NCBI GenBank assembly: GCA_037147155.1 | Contig: JBAWVR010000001.1 | Coordinates: 1 to 58,842 of the forward strand | Direction of reading: 5' to 3' | Length of the DNA stretch: 58,842 nt | DNA from: JBAWVR01 sp037147155 | GTDB lineage: Bacteria; Patescibacteriota; Minisyncoccia; Phycocordibacterales; GWA1-40-21 | Shown here: piece by piece, positions 34,576 through 42,429 of the stretch | How the letters are laid out: every line of letters begins with the position of its first letter | Position numbering within the stretch: position 1 is the stretch's first letter | Made by a program: the position numbers and the translations under genes | Notes under the pieces: model-generated | The model's input: only the letters and a program-made list of their open reading frames with translations | What the model was told of the DNA's origin: nothing | The model's database searches: none

Positions 34576-34745
34576 TGATGACGCTTATAAAATATGTTCT
34601 TTGGATCGCGATAGTTGGGTTTGGGGTCTATGTCATGAATACACCCAAGCTGAACTTTTCCTTTACCCTCTCCCTAGGGGTTCTAATCATAATTCTGGGA
34701 GTTTTGGGCTTGATTCGACATTTGATGGCTCACGATCAGTTTTAA
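34575..34745 (+). CDS. Very small two-helix membrane protein
   Basis: A 56-residue frame begins ATGATGACG on the stop codon of the preceding gene and ends TAA at 34745. It encodes MMTLIKYVLWIAIVGFGVYV, a short polar turn (MNTPKLNF), and a second hydrophobic helix LSLGVLIIILGVLGLIRHLM. The two helices and the coupled start make it a credible partner of the 34207 product. No family recognised. Confidence 0.6.
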   Translation: MMTLIKYVLWIAIVGFGVYVMNTPKLNFSFTLSLGVLIIILGVLGLIRHLMAHDQF

Positions 34746-34767
34746 AATAAAGCAAACCTCTACTGTT

Positions 34768-34852
34768 TGTCATTCCCGGCTTGACCGGGAATCCAGACCT
34801 TAAGTTACTATCACCTCCTCAACCTGGATTCCCGCCTGCGCGGGAATGACAG
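34768..34852. repeat. Pair of REP-like palindromes in inverse orientation
   Basis: TGTCATTCCCGGCTTGACCG and, 60 bases on, GGATTCCCGCCTGCGCGGGA face each other and could fold as one large hairpin. They belong to the same class as 30163 and 53462. Confidence 0.85.
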
Positions 34853-34866
34853 AAAAATGAGCTTGT

Positions 34867-35001
34867 CCGGTTAGTGATTTTTACCTTCACTGTCTTTTGA
34901 CCAGCCAGACCATTATATACTGCTCAATCTGTAAATAAATATCGAGAAGACGAGGATGTCTCTTGGCAGAAACTGGTCAAAGGTAAAAATCTACTACGGG
35001 G
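34867..35001 (-). repeat. Family A-like inverted-repeat element, divergent copy
   Basis: On the minus strand it begins CCCCGTAGTAGATTTTTACC and ends GGTAAAAATCACTAACCGG, so the termini resemble family A but the interior differs. TTGACCAG/CTGGTCAA extends the inverted repeat. No clear target duplication is seen and no stop codon abuts it. Confidence 0.65.
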
Positions 35002-35060
35002 TGGACTTTTCCCAATTATTTGGGTAGAATCACTGAGTTAATACTAATTTGTAAAAATCT

Positions 35061-35663
35061 ATGGCAATGCTTGAATACAACGAAGCTGTCGAAAGAAAAT
35101 ACATCATTGTGGACGGTGAACCGTACGAAGTCCTCCACTCTCATGTTTTTCGTAAACAACAGCGCAAACCAGTTAATGCTACCAAGTTGAAGAACTTGAT
35201 CACTGGTAAAATGGCTGAACATTCTTTCCACCAAGCGGAAAAGATTGAAGAAGCCAATATTTCCACTCGTACTGCAAAGTATATGTACTCTAATCGCGGT
35301 GAATTTTGGTTCTGTGAACCAAATGACCCATCAAAGCGTTTTCAAATTTCTGAAACCATTCTTGGACCTCAATCAAAGTTTTTGAAGCCAAACTCTATCA
35401 TGGATGTCTTGGTCTTCCACAGTGATGAGGATGAAGAAGATGAAGATGGTAAAATCATTGGGGCCAAGGTACCTATCAAGATGACTTTGATCATCAAAGA
35501 AGCTGCTCCAGCTGTTAAAGGAGATACTGTTACTGGTGGTTCAAAACAGGTTGTTTTGGAGACTGGTGCAATACTAAACGTTCCAATGTTTATCAATCAA
35601 GGTGATGCTATTATTGTAAACACCGAGACTGGTCAGTATGTGGAAAGAGCTACAAAGGCCTAA
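35061..35663 (+). CDS. efp: Translation elongation factor P
   Basis: EF-P relieves ribosomes stalled at polyproline. The 200-residue protein has the KOW-like domain I (MLEYNEAVERKYIIVDGEPYEVL) and two OB domains. The tip loop, which reads PGKG with a modified Lys in E. coli, aligns here with KQQR (residues 32-35), so the usual modified Lys is a Gln. An acidic insert (DEDEEDEDGK, about 122-131) lies in domain II. The start may be M3. Family A element 2 begins right after the stop. Confidence 0.93.
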   Translation: MAMLEYNEAVERKYIIVDGEPYEVLHSHVFRKQQRKPVNATKLKNLITGKMAEHSFHQAEKIEEANISTRTAKYMYSNRGEFWFCEPNDPSKRFQISETILGPQSKFLKPNSIMDVLVFHSDEDEEDEDGKIIGAKVPIKMTLIIKEAAPAVKGDTVTGGSKQVVLETGAILNVPMFINQGDAIIVNTETGQYVERATKA

Positions 35664-35801
35664 CCCCGTTGTAGACTTTGGCATTAAAATTGTTTTTAAC
35701 CAAACAGGCTCTAGTATTAAACCAGGGTCTGTTTTGCTAATTAGATAATCAAACAATACCTGAACGCAATTTTAAAAACGATGCCAAAGCTCACAACCGG
35801 G
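35664..35801 (+). repeat. Family A inverted-repeat element, copy 2 (after efp)
   Basis: The element starts directly after the efp stop TAA with CCCCGTTGTAGACTTTGGC and ends GCTCACAACCGGG followed by TAA. It is 138 bp long and aligns throughout with copies 1 and 4, including the central hairpin. TAA flanks both sides. Confidence 0.85.
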
Positions 35802-35814
35802 TAAATTTAAAACA

Positions 35815-35849
35815 AAAAAGAGCGGCACCCATCGGGTGCCGCTCTTTTT
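35815..35849. terminator. Bidirectional terminator between efp and rpsR
   Basis: AAAAAGAGCGGCACCC pairs with GGGTGCCGCTCTTTTT around ATC. It can end efp from the left and rpsR from the right. Confidence 0.85.
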
Positions 35850-35856
35850 ATTTGTT

Positions 35857-36057
35857 TTAACGTGATACGAATGGCAACAAAGCCATGTAACGAGCGCGCT
35901 TGATAGCCTCTGAAAGTTCGCGTTGTGATTTAGCACAAACACCGCTTTTCTTACTACCAGTCATACGAGCGTGTGGATTCAAAAATTTCTTCAAAACTTC
36001 TAAATCTTTGTAGTCAATGTGTTTAACATTGTTCTGAGTGAAATAACACTGTTTCAT
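35857..36057 (-). CDS. rpsR: 30S ribosomal protein bS18
   Basis: Small-subunit protein that pairs with bS6 on the platform. The 66-residue sequence shows the S18 core HIDYKDLEVLKKFLNPHARM and KSGVCAKSQRELSEAIKRARYMALLPFV. It is the last gene of rpsF-ssb-rpsR, 19 bases after ssb. CYFTQ at the N-terminus keeps only part of the Cys pattern seen in zinc-binding S18 proteins. Confidence 0.97.
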   Translation of the reverse strand: MKQCYFTQNNVKHIDYKDLEVLKKFLNPHARMTGSKKSGVCAKSQRELSEAIKRARYMALLPFVSR

Positions 36058-36076
36058 AATTTATTTTTTTATTCTA

Positions 36077-36541
36077 TTAGAAAGGAATATCCTCTGGATT
36101 AATCTCTTCGGCTGGATACTCAATGGTGTCCATGGTATCAGCCTTGGATGGTGCAGCGTGAGCTGATTCCCCTGCCTCCTTGTTGTAAGCAGATGGAGCA
36201 CCAGTGCTTGGACCTGTAGTTGGACCGAACTGGAAGTTATCTACGATAATTTCAGTGCGATACTTCTTGACCCCAGCCTGATCATCCCAGCTACGAGTCT
36301 GGATTCTACCTTCAATAAATACTCCACGGCCTTTTTTCAAATACTGAGCGATTGTTTCAGCTTGTTTGCCGAAAGCTACGATATTGTGAAATTCAGTGCT
36401 TTCTTTCTTGGCACCATTCGCATCTTTCCAGGTGCGGTTGGTAGCCATACTAAAAGAAACAACTTTGTTACCGGTCGGCAAAGCTTTGAGCTCTGGATCA
36501 CGGGTCAAGTTACCGAACAAGAAGACTTTATTGAGATACAT
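36077..36541 (-). CDS. ssb: Single-stranded DNA-binding protein
   Basis: The 154-residue protein has an OB fold starting MYLNKVFLFGNLTRDPELK, with the conserved block GVFIEGRIQTRSWDDQAGVKKYRTEIIVDNFQF. A flexible Gly/Ala/Ser linker leads to the acidic tip EEINPEDIPF that recruits partner enzymes. It lies between rpsF and rpsR as in many bacteria. Confidence 0.97.
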   Translation of the reverse strand: MYLNKVFLFGNLTRDPELKALPTGNKVVSFSMATNRTWKDANGAKKESTEFHNIVAFGKQAETIAQYLKKGRGVFIEGRIQTRSWDDQAGVKKYRTEIIVDNFQFGPTTGPSTGAPSAYNKEAGESAHAAPSKADTMDTIEYPAEEINPEDIPF

Positions 36542-36567
36542 AGAACTTTTTGTTAGTTTATAATTAA

Positions 36568-37029
36568 TTATTCTTTAATCAATTCATCAACTGCTTTGTT
36601 GATTTCTTCTTCAGAAGCTGGCTTGTCAGTCTTTTCCTCTTTACGAGTATATTTCTTCTTTGCACCTTCTTCTGCAGCTACTAATTTTGCTCCGTACATA
36701 GTGTTCTCGCGAACAGTCTTGATCAAAAGGTAACGTAGAACGCTTTCCATTTCATCCAGACCTTTCTTGATAGCAGCCAAGTCAGAAGTTTCAGCTTCAA
36801 ACTTAACCCAACCAAAATATGCTTTGTCATACTTACGGCGTAGACCACCGATTTGTTTGACGATAGTGTAGGCCAAATCAGTCAACTTTGGACTCTCCTC
36901 AGCGATGATTTCTGCTCCGGTCAAAAGCTTCTTTAAAGCCTCAACTTGAGCTGGCACACCTTCTTCAGCGATTGAAGATACAAGGTGGTATCCTACTTCG
37001 TAAACCTGCTTCTTTTCTTTTTTTTCCAT
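36568..37029 (-). CDS. rpsF: 30S ribosomal protein bS6
   Basis: The 153-residue protein has the ferredoxin-like S6 fold: YEVGYHLVSSI at strand 1 and YDKAYFGWVKFEAE at the central strand, then the helix and ESVLRYLLIKTVREN. A Lys/Glu-rich extension of about 45 residues follows, longer than in E. coli. It is the first gene of the ribosomal/ssb operon; the leader holds a candidate S6:S18 binding hairpin. Confidence 0.93.
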   Translation of the reverse strand: MEKKEKKQVYEVGYHLVSSIAEEGVPAQVEALKKLLTGAEIIAEESPKLTDLAYTIVKQIGGLRRKYDKAYFGWVKFEAETSDLAAIKKGLDEMESVLRYLLIKTVRENTMYGAKLVAAEEGAKKKYTRKEEKTDKPASEEEINKAVDELIKE

Positions 37030-37049
37030 TTAGAAAATATTATTTTTTA

Positions 37050-37085
37050 TAAAATGTGGATCTAATCCACGGCCTATTTACTAGG
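37050..37085 (-). promoter_or_regulatory. Candidate S6:S18-binding leader hairpin
   Basis: On the minus strand GGCCG is followed by the hairpin TGGAT-TAG-ATCCA, about 30 bases before rpsF. A CCG next to a short stem is the hallmark of the known rpsF leader that S6:S18 binds for feedback control. I infer the match from position and the CCG only. The rest of the gap to 37245 has no gene. Confidence 0.4.
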
Positions 37086-37245
37086 GAATACAAACTTCAA
37101 AGCTTGATTCTAACTAAAACACTGGATTGTTGGAGATAGGCGTCTGCCACCCCAATAATTCCCTTATCAAAAAGAGACTGGTCCAAATGTAAAAGCTAAA
37201 GTAAGACTAACACAAAAGCTCAGATATCGCAATATAGCTTGGGTT

Positions 37246-38046
37246 TTAGAGATTTAGTCCAAAAACTCGCTTGGAAGTCTCCAAAATCTGGTGTTTAACC
37301 CAGAGAATATCCTCACCTCGAATCTCGGCAATCTTCTCCACTATTTTGTGAACATAAGCTGGTTCATTGCGTTGACCACGATATGGCACCGGAGCGACAA
37401 ACGGAGCATCGGTTTCCGCCATAATCATATTCAAAGGCATTTTCTTAATCACCTCGTCATAATTACGGGCAAAAGTAATCACACCCGTAAAGGAGATAGT
37501 AAAACCAATATCAATAAATTTCTGGGCAATTTCTGGAGTTCCAGCAAAGAAATGCATGTTCCCTCTCACTCCTTTATCCTTCAACATGTTGTAAGCATCT
37601 TCATAAGCCTGCCCAGTCGGATAATTAGGATTTTTGTTGGCGTCACGGATATGCAACATGAGTGGCTTATTGTATTTTTTGGCCAACTCGATTTGTTGAA
37701 GAAAAATGTCTTTCTGTTTTTTAATTTGTTCTTCTGGGTTATCACCAAGTCTAAAATAATCTAATCCGCACTCCCCGACTGCCACTACCTTGGGCATTTG
37801 AACTAGCTCTTCATATTTTTTGATATCAAAAATTTCCTCATGGTTTTCATCAGGGTGATATCCGATACAGGCAAAAATATCTGGATTATTTTGCGCGAGC
37901 TCTACTACTTCGCACGAGGATTGGTAGTCTGCCCCCACGGCAATAGTCGCGGTATTGTTGGCCCGCATATTGATTAAGACACCCAAACGATCGGGGCCAT
38001 AATCTTCAAATGATAGATGGGAGTGAATGTCGATGTATTCGGTCAT
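37246..38046 (-). CDS. tatD: TatD family metal-dependent DNase
   Basis: The 266-residue TIM-barrel hydrolase has HxH (DIHSHLSF, H7/H9), the metal-bridging Glu in AVGECGLDYF, His in LMLHIRDANKN, His in NMHFFAGTPE and the C-terminal Asp in AETDAPFVAP. Family members are 3'-5' exonucleases or DNases in repair or quality control. It follows metG by one base, a pairing common in bacteria. Confidence 0.94.
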   Translation of the reverse strand: MTEYIDIHSHLSFEDYGPDRLGVLINMRANNTATIAVGADYQSSCEVVELAQNNPDIFACIGYHPDENHEEIFDIKKYEELVQMPKVVAVGECGLDYFRLGDNPEEQIKKQKDIFLQQIELAKKYNKPLMLHIRDANKNPNYPTGQAYEDAYNMLKDKGVRGNMHFFAGTPEIAQKFIDIGFTISFTGVITFARNYDEVIKKMPLNMIMAETDAPFVAPVPYRGQRNEPAYVHKIVEKIAEIRGEDILWVKHQILETSKRVFGLNL

Positions 38047-38047
38047 A

Positions 38048-39496
38048 TTAATCCTTTCTCTGAAAGAGTGGTGTAGTGAGTGCCTTACCTTCTCGCACGG
38101 CGGTCAAAACTTTTTCGGCAGTCTCCGGCAACAGTGGCTTTAACAGTCTACCAATTTTGACCAATTCCACGAGCAAATTTTTTACATCGGTCTCCGCTGC
38201 CGCTTTATCAACTTTGATTTTCTTGAAAGGTTGTTCGCGCTGAATATAGGCATCGGAATCTTTAATCAAAGTCCAGATATAGTCCATCGCGGTATTTAAT
38301 TTGTAAGCATTAAAAGCTTCAACATATTCTTTTGGTAATTCATCATTCAAGATTCCTTCTATTTCACTATTAGGTAATAACACAGAATATGACTCGGCCA
38401 TTTTCAAAACACGGCTAGTGAGATTGCCGATACCATTGGCCAAGTTAGCATTAAAAGTCACCTTCATGGTCTCCGGAGCAAAAGAAGTATCTTCAAACGG
38501 ATGAGCTTCTCGTAACACGAAATAGCGCAAAGCTTCAGTGCCATATTCACTGATAATATCCAAAGGGTTCACCACATTACCCAATGATTTGCTCATTTTG
38601 ACTCCACCAGCACCGGTAATAAAGCCATTGATGATAATCTGCTCAGAGTTTGGTAGACCGGCAGCCATGAGCATAGCTTGCCACATCGCGGATTGCTGAC
38701 GGAGATTATCCTTGCCACAATACTGCACGACTGGCCACCATTTATTAAATTTCTCCATATCACTCGGCCAACCTACTGCTGAGATATAGTTAACCAAAGC
38801 GTCAAACCAAACATACATGACTTGATCTGTATCACCTGGCACTTCTATTCCCCAAGGCATCTTGGTCTTCAAACGAGAGATACTAAAATCAGATAAACCG
38901 CGAGAGACGAAAGATTTGATTTCATTGAGACGTGTAGCTGGGACAACAAAATCTGGTCTATCAGAATAGAGCTGCAACAATTTTTCTTGAAAAGCAGAGA
39001 ATTTGAAAAAATAGTTTTCCTCATCAATGAGTTCCAATTCCCTGTTTGGATGATCCGGACAGCGACCATTCACTAACTCACTATCGGTTTTTTCCAATTC
39101 ACAACCGACGCAATACTTAGCGGAATATTTTTTCTTGTAAATAAAACCATTTTTATCACAAAGTTGCCAAAAAGCTTGGGCGGAAGCAATGTGCCCCAGG
39201 TCGGTAGTACGAATAAAGTTGATTCCTTCCATCATCCCCAACTTTGGTAATAACATCTTGAAACGATTGGCGTAGTCATCGACATAGTCTTGAGTATCTA
39301 CTCCAGACTCTTTGGCCTTATTAAATATTTTAATACCATGTTCATCTGTACCAGTATTAAAGAACACCTCAAAACCTTGAAGCTGTTTGTAGCGAGCGAT
39401 AGCATCGGCTCTAACAAATTCTAGAGCATGCCCGAGATGCGCTTCCGAATTTACATAAGGTAGCGTTGTGGTTATATAAAAGTTTTTCTTCTGCAT
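38048..39496 (-). CDS. metG: Methionyl-tRNA synthetase
   Basis: Class I enzyme charging tRNA-Met. From the ATG at 39496 (MQKKNFYITTTLPYVN) it has 482 residues. HLGH carries the HIGH signature, and a knuckle CVGCELEK...CPDHPNRE binds zinc. KMSKSLGNVV and the helical anticodon-binding domain follow. The C-terminal EMAP-like tRNA-binding domain of longer MetRS proteins is absent. An upstream ATG would overlap the transporter gene and gives a poor N-terminus. tatD follows after one base. Confidence 0.96.
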   Translation of the reverse strand: MQKKNFYITTTLPYVNSEAHLGHALEFVRADAIARYKQLQGFEVFFNTGTDEHGIKIFNKAKESGVDTQDYVDDYANRFKMLLPKLGMMEGINFIRTTDLGHIASAQAFWQLCDKNGFIYKKKYSAKYCVGCELEKTDSELVNGRCPDHPNRELELIDEENYFFKFSAFQEKLLQLYSDRPDFVVPATRLNEIKSFVSRGLSDFSISRLKTKMPWGIEVPGDTDQVMYVWFDALVNYISAVGWPSDMEKFNKWWPVVQYCGKDNLRQQSAMWQAMLMAAGLPNSEQIIINGFITGAGGVKMSKSLGNVVNPLDIISEYGTEALRYFVLREAHPFEDTSFAPETMKVTFNANLANGIGNLTSRVLKMAESYSVLLPNSEIEGILNDELPKEYVEAFNAYKLNTAMDYIWTLIKDSDAYIQREQPFKKIKVDKAAAETDVKNLLVELVKIGRLLKPLLPETAEKVLTAVREGKALTTPLFQRKD

Positions 39497-39506
39497 TTTA
39501 GTGTGA

Positions 39507-40724
39507 TTATTGTAGTGATTCCGCAATCAGTTTCTTGGCCTTGTTCTTGTAAGCTTGGATATCATCCATGTATTCAACAATCATGGTTACAACCGGAACA
39601 GCAATAATAAGACCAATGAAACCAGCCAATTGCCAACCCATAATCATGGAGATAATGACGAGGATAGCCGGCACTCCAACAATCTTACGGACAACCAAAG
39701 GATAAATCAAGTGGTTCTCAAACTGCTGAATAATGACGTACATACCAGTAACCAAAAGAGCCAAACCCATTCCACCGTCAACGAAGGCAAAGGAAATGCT
39801 TGGGATAGCTGAAAGAATTGGACCAAAGACTGGAATAATTTCAAACAAACCGGCCACAAAAGCCAAGAGCAGGGCATTCTTTACACCCAGGACCATGAGG
39901 CCCAGATAGACCAAGATGGCCACCATGGCGGCCAAGACTAACTGCCCCTGCATCCACAGACCAATTTTTTTACTGGAACGGCGCCAGAGGTCAAGAATAT
40001 ATTCTTCGTTTTTAAGTGGTGTAACCAATCGTAAAAAGTTTTCCAATCCATCTTCCTGAGCAGCCAAGTAAAATGACAAAACAAAAATTAAGATGATGCT
40101 AGAAATGCCACCAAAAACAATACTCAGAGTATCAAAAAGACTGCCTGACAAAACATCAGCTAAACCTTTGAAACTATTGGCAAAATCTTTTATAGCTGAG
40201 CCACTAGCAAAAAACTTTTCTCGAATCGAGGCTGACAATGGTGGATTATCTCCAGCAGAAGTGTCATTATCAGTAGCCAAACCACTGACTACTACTCCAT
40301 TTTCCAAAGCTGATTTTGTTTGATTCAAACCGGAACTAAAATTACTAACGATTTTTTGAGAGTCTGACAGAGTATTACTCAAGTTAGTAAATTTTGTGTT
40401 GTTTAAATATTCTGGAATAGTGGAAAGAAAGGATGAAGTTTCATTGAGTAGTGTTGGAACGAAGAAATAGAAGAAACCCAGAAACAAAGAAATAATCACG
40501 GCATAAACACCAATGGCAGATGGGATGCGTGGCAAACGCAAACGCATCAAAAAAAGAATGAATGGTTCAACAGCCGAAGCCAAAATAATGGAGGCGAGAA
40601 TGATTAAAGCTAAATCTTTTAAATAAAAAAGGCCAATAAGGGCAATGATTACTAAAATAGCTCGAAATATAGTTCCAGTTGTAATATGAACTGTAAACGT
40701 TTTGTTTGATAAATCTTCTTTCAT
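39507..40724 (-). CDS. AI-2E family transporter (PerM-like permease)
   Basis: The 405-residue protein has helices at about 17-85, a large extracellular loop (about 95-190, Ser/Asn-rich), and a C-terminal block of about five helices with the family patterns LRLVTPLKNEEYILDLW, WMQGQLVLAAMVAILVYLGL and the ending PVVTMIVEYMDDIQAY. The family exports small molecules or ions; the substrate is unknown here. TATTAT ends six bases before the ATG, as in other leaderless genes of this window. Confidence 0.88.
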   Translation of the reverse strand: MKEDLSNKTFTVHITTGTIFRAILVIIALIGLFYLKDLALIILASIILASAVEPFILFLMRLRLPRIPSAIGVYAVIISLFLGFFYFFVPTLLNETSSFLSTIPEYLNNTKFTNLSNTLSDSQKIVSNFSSGLNQTKSALENGVVVSGLATDNDTSAGDNPPLSASIREKFFASGSAIKDFANSFKGLADVLSGSLFDTLSIVFGGISSIILIFVLSFYLAAQEDGLENFLRLVTPLKNEEYILDLWRRSSKKIGLWMQGQLVLAAMVAILVYLGLMVLGVKNALLLAFVAGLFEIIPVFGPILSAIPSISFAFVDGGMGLALLVTGMYVIIQQFENHLIYPLVVRKIVGVPAILVIISMIMGWQLAGFIGLIIAVPVVTMIVEYMDDIQAYKNKAKKLIAESLQ

Positions 40725-40730
40725 GTTCTT

Positions 40731-40736
40731 ATAATA
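40731..40736 (-). promoter_or_regulatory. -10 box of the transporter gene (leaderless)
   Basis: TATTAT is separated from the ATG at 40724 by AAGAAC, six bases. Confidence 0.5.
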
Positions 40737-40762
40737 TCACGGTTTTGAGGTTTATAAAAGAA

Positions 40763-41085
40763 CCCGGTTGTGAGTTTTCAACTTGAAAAATTTTTATAGA
40801 CCAAGTCTAAATAATCTTTAATACGCCGTTTGAGCATTCTAGAGCCTTGTGAGGTCTTGAGATGTTCTTCTCGCCTAATTGCGTCCTGTTCAGATAGACA
40901 AGCTTCGTAGTATACAAGTTTCCAGGGCTGATAACGCTTGGTAGAAAAATTTTTCTTTTGATTATGTTCTTTTATTCTCCTCTGTAAATCACCGGTGTAA
41001 CCATAGTAAAACTCCTCTGGATACTTTTGACTCTGTAGAACGTAGACATAAAAGAACATAATCGAGTTGAAAATCTACAACGGGG
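40763..41085 (-). mobile_element. Family A element carrying a GIY-YIG gene
   Basis: On the minus strand the 323-bp segment begins CCCCGTTGTAGATTTT right after the M16 peptidase stop (TAA) and ends AAAACTCACAACCGGG. These are the family A termini, but the interior is a GIY-YIG nuclease gene instead of the short central hairpin. TTCAA/TTGAA words lie next to both ends. A target duplication is not visible on the right side. Confidence 0.65.
40778..41059 (-). CDS. GIY-YIG nuclease family protein
   Basis: The 93-residue single-domain protein has YVYVLQSQ...EFYYGYTGDLQRRIKEHNQ as the GIY-YIG core with the catalytic Arg, then KLVYYEACLSEQDAIRREEHLKTSQGSRMLKRRI with the conserved Glu. It belongs to the YhbQ/UPF0213-like group of small stand-alone nucleases. 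It is wholly enclosed by family A element termini, with the stop codon TGA 15 bases inside the end. A similar gene starts to the right of 58592. Confidence 0.9.
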   Translation of the reverse strand: MFFYVYVLQSQKYPEEFYYGYTGDLQRRIKEHNQKKNFSTKRYQPWKLVYYEACLSEQDAIRREEHLKTSQGSRMLKRRIKDYLDLVYKNFSS

Positions 41086-42351
41086 TTATAGCTTAAACCA
41101 CCCTTCAAAATCCTTCTCGCTTCCCTTGCCCACCATGGCTAGATTCAATTTTTCATTTTTGAAAATCTCGCGGGCTAGTTTGCGGATGTCTTCAGCTGTA
41201 ATAGACAATATTTCTTTGCGTAAATCTTTTGGGCCCTTGAGCGGTAGACTCAAAACTTCCTGATGGCCAAAATAGCTGGCGATTTCATCTGTTGATTCAA
41301 GCCCGAGTGAGATACCTCCCAACAATTGGTTCTTCACCTTGGTCAATTCTTCTTTACCAACCAAGTCATCTTTCAAGCGACGCAACTCGGCCAAAATGGC
41401 TTCGGTGGCTACCTTTAGACGAGAATTATCCAATCCTGCGGAAACAGCAAATAAACCGTGATCAGTACAAAGGTCTGGACTAGCGTGAACATAATAACAA
41501 ACGCCAAGTTCATCACGAAGCTTTCTAAATAGACGAGAACTCATACCACCAGACAAGACGCCGGCAAGAACACGAAGAATGGCCTTCTTTTTGTTATATA
41601 CATCAAAAGTACGAACTCCCAGAATAATATGGGACTGATCAGTGTCTTTATTAAAGACTTTAACTTGTGGCACAGACTGAGATTCTTTCACTTTTAATTT
41701 AGCCTGCTTCTTGGCTTGTGGCATGTCTTTGAAATACTGAGCCACTTTTTTGGCTAAAACTTTCTCATCGAAATTACCTGCCACTACCATAGTGGTAGCC
41801 TGTGGTAAATAATTTTTGGACCGATAAGCCACGAAGTCTTCTCTGGTCATCTTTCTAACAATCTCCTTTTTACCAGCAATTCCCCAACCGGCTGGCTGAT
41901 CACCATACAAAAGCTCGGTAAAAACTTCCTCCACTTTTCTCTGGGGCAAATCTTCATACATATTTATCTCCTCAACAATCACACCTTTTTCTTTTTCAAT
42001 TTCTTTTGGATCAAAGACTGGGTGAAGATACATGTCTGAAACAATATCTAAAACTTTATCCAGATGCTGCGCCTCAGCTTTGGCATAATAGCCAGTGTAT
42101 TCAGTGGAGGTGAAAGCGTTATAACGCGCGCCCAAGCCATCAAACTCTGAGCTAATATCGCTCATGTGCGGACGCTTCTCAGTACCCTTGAAACACATGT
42201 GTTCCAAGAAGTGTGAGATGCCATTATTCTCTTTGTTCTCGTATTTTGAACCAGCCTCTACCATCACGAGGACGGTAATGGTTGGATTATCCTTCATTGG
42301 CACAGTGACCAAGCGCATGCCATTTGGCAAAACTTTTCTTTTGAATTTCAT
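41086..42351 (-). CDS. M16 family zinc peptidase (processing-peptidase-like)
   Basis: The 421-residue protein has the inverted zinc motif HxxEH in ISHFLEHMCFKGTEKR, with the distal Glu in IEKEKGVIVEEINMYED. The second, inactive half of the M16 fold contains SGGMSSRLFRKLRDELGVCYYV and LESTDEIASYFGHQEVL. There is no signal peptide, so it is probably cytoplasmic. TACACT (42358-42363, preceded by TGC) ends six bases before the ATG. The stop codon abuts the GIY-YIG element. Confidence 0.92.
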   Translation of the reverse strand: MKFKRKVLPNGMRLVTVPMKDNPTITVLVMVEAGSKYENKENNGISHFLEHMCFKGTEKRPHMSDISSEFDGLGARYNAFTSTEYTGYYAKAEAQHLDKVLDIVSDMYLHPVFDPKEIEKEKGVIVEEINMYEDLPQRKVEEVFTELLYGDQPAGWGIAGKKEIVRKMTREDFVAYRSKNYLPQATTMVVAGNFDEKVLAKKVAQYFKDMPQAKKQAKLKVKESQSVPQVKVFNKDTDQSHIILGVRTFDVYNKKKAILRVLAGVLSGGMSSRLFRKLRDELGVCYYVHASPDLCTDHGLFAVSAGLDNSRLKVATEAILAELRRLKDDLVGKEELTKVKNQLLGGISLGLESTDEIASYFGHQEVLSLPLKGPKDLRKEILSITAEDIRKLAREIFKNEKLNLAMVGKGSEKDFEGWFKL

Positions 42352-42357
42352 AAGGAA

Positions 42358-42363
42358 AGTGTA
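42358..42363 (-). promoter_or_regulatory. -10 box of the M16 peptidase gene (leaderless)
   Basis: TGC-TACACT, then TTCCTT and the ATG: an extended -10 with a six-base gap. Confidence 0.45.
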
Positions 42364-42381
42364 GCATAAATATTAGCCAAT

Positions 42382-42421
42382 GAAAAAGCCGGGCGGATGT
42401 AGCCATCCGCCCGGCTTTTTC
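42382..42421 (-). terminator. Terminator of glyS
   Basis: GAAAAAGCCGGGCGGATG pairs with CATCCGCCCGGCTTTTTC around TAGC, nine bases beyond the glyS stop. Confidence 0.9.
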
Positions 42422-42429
42422 TTCTTGTT

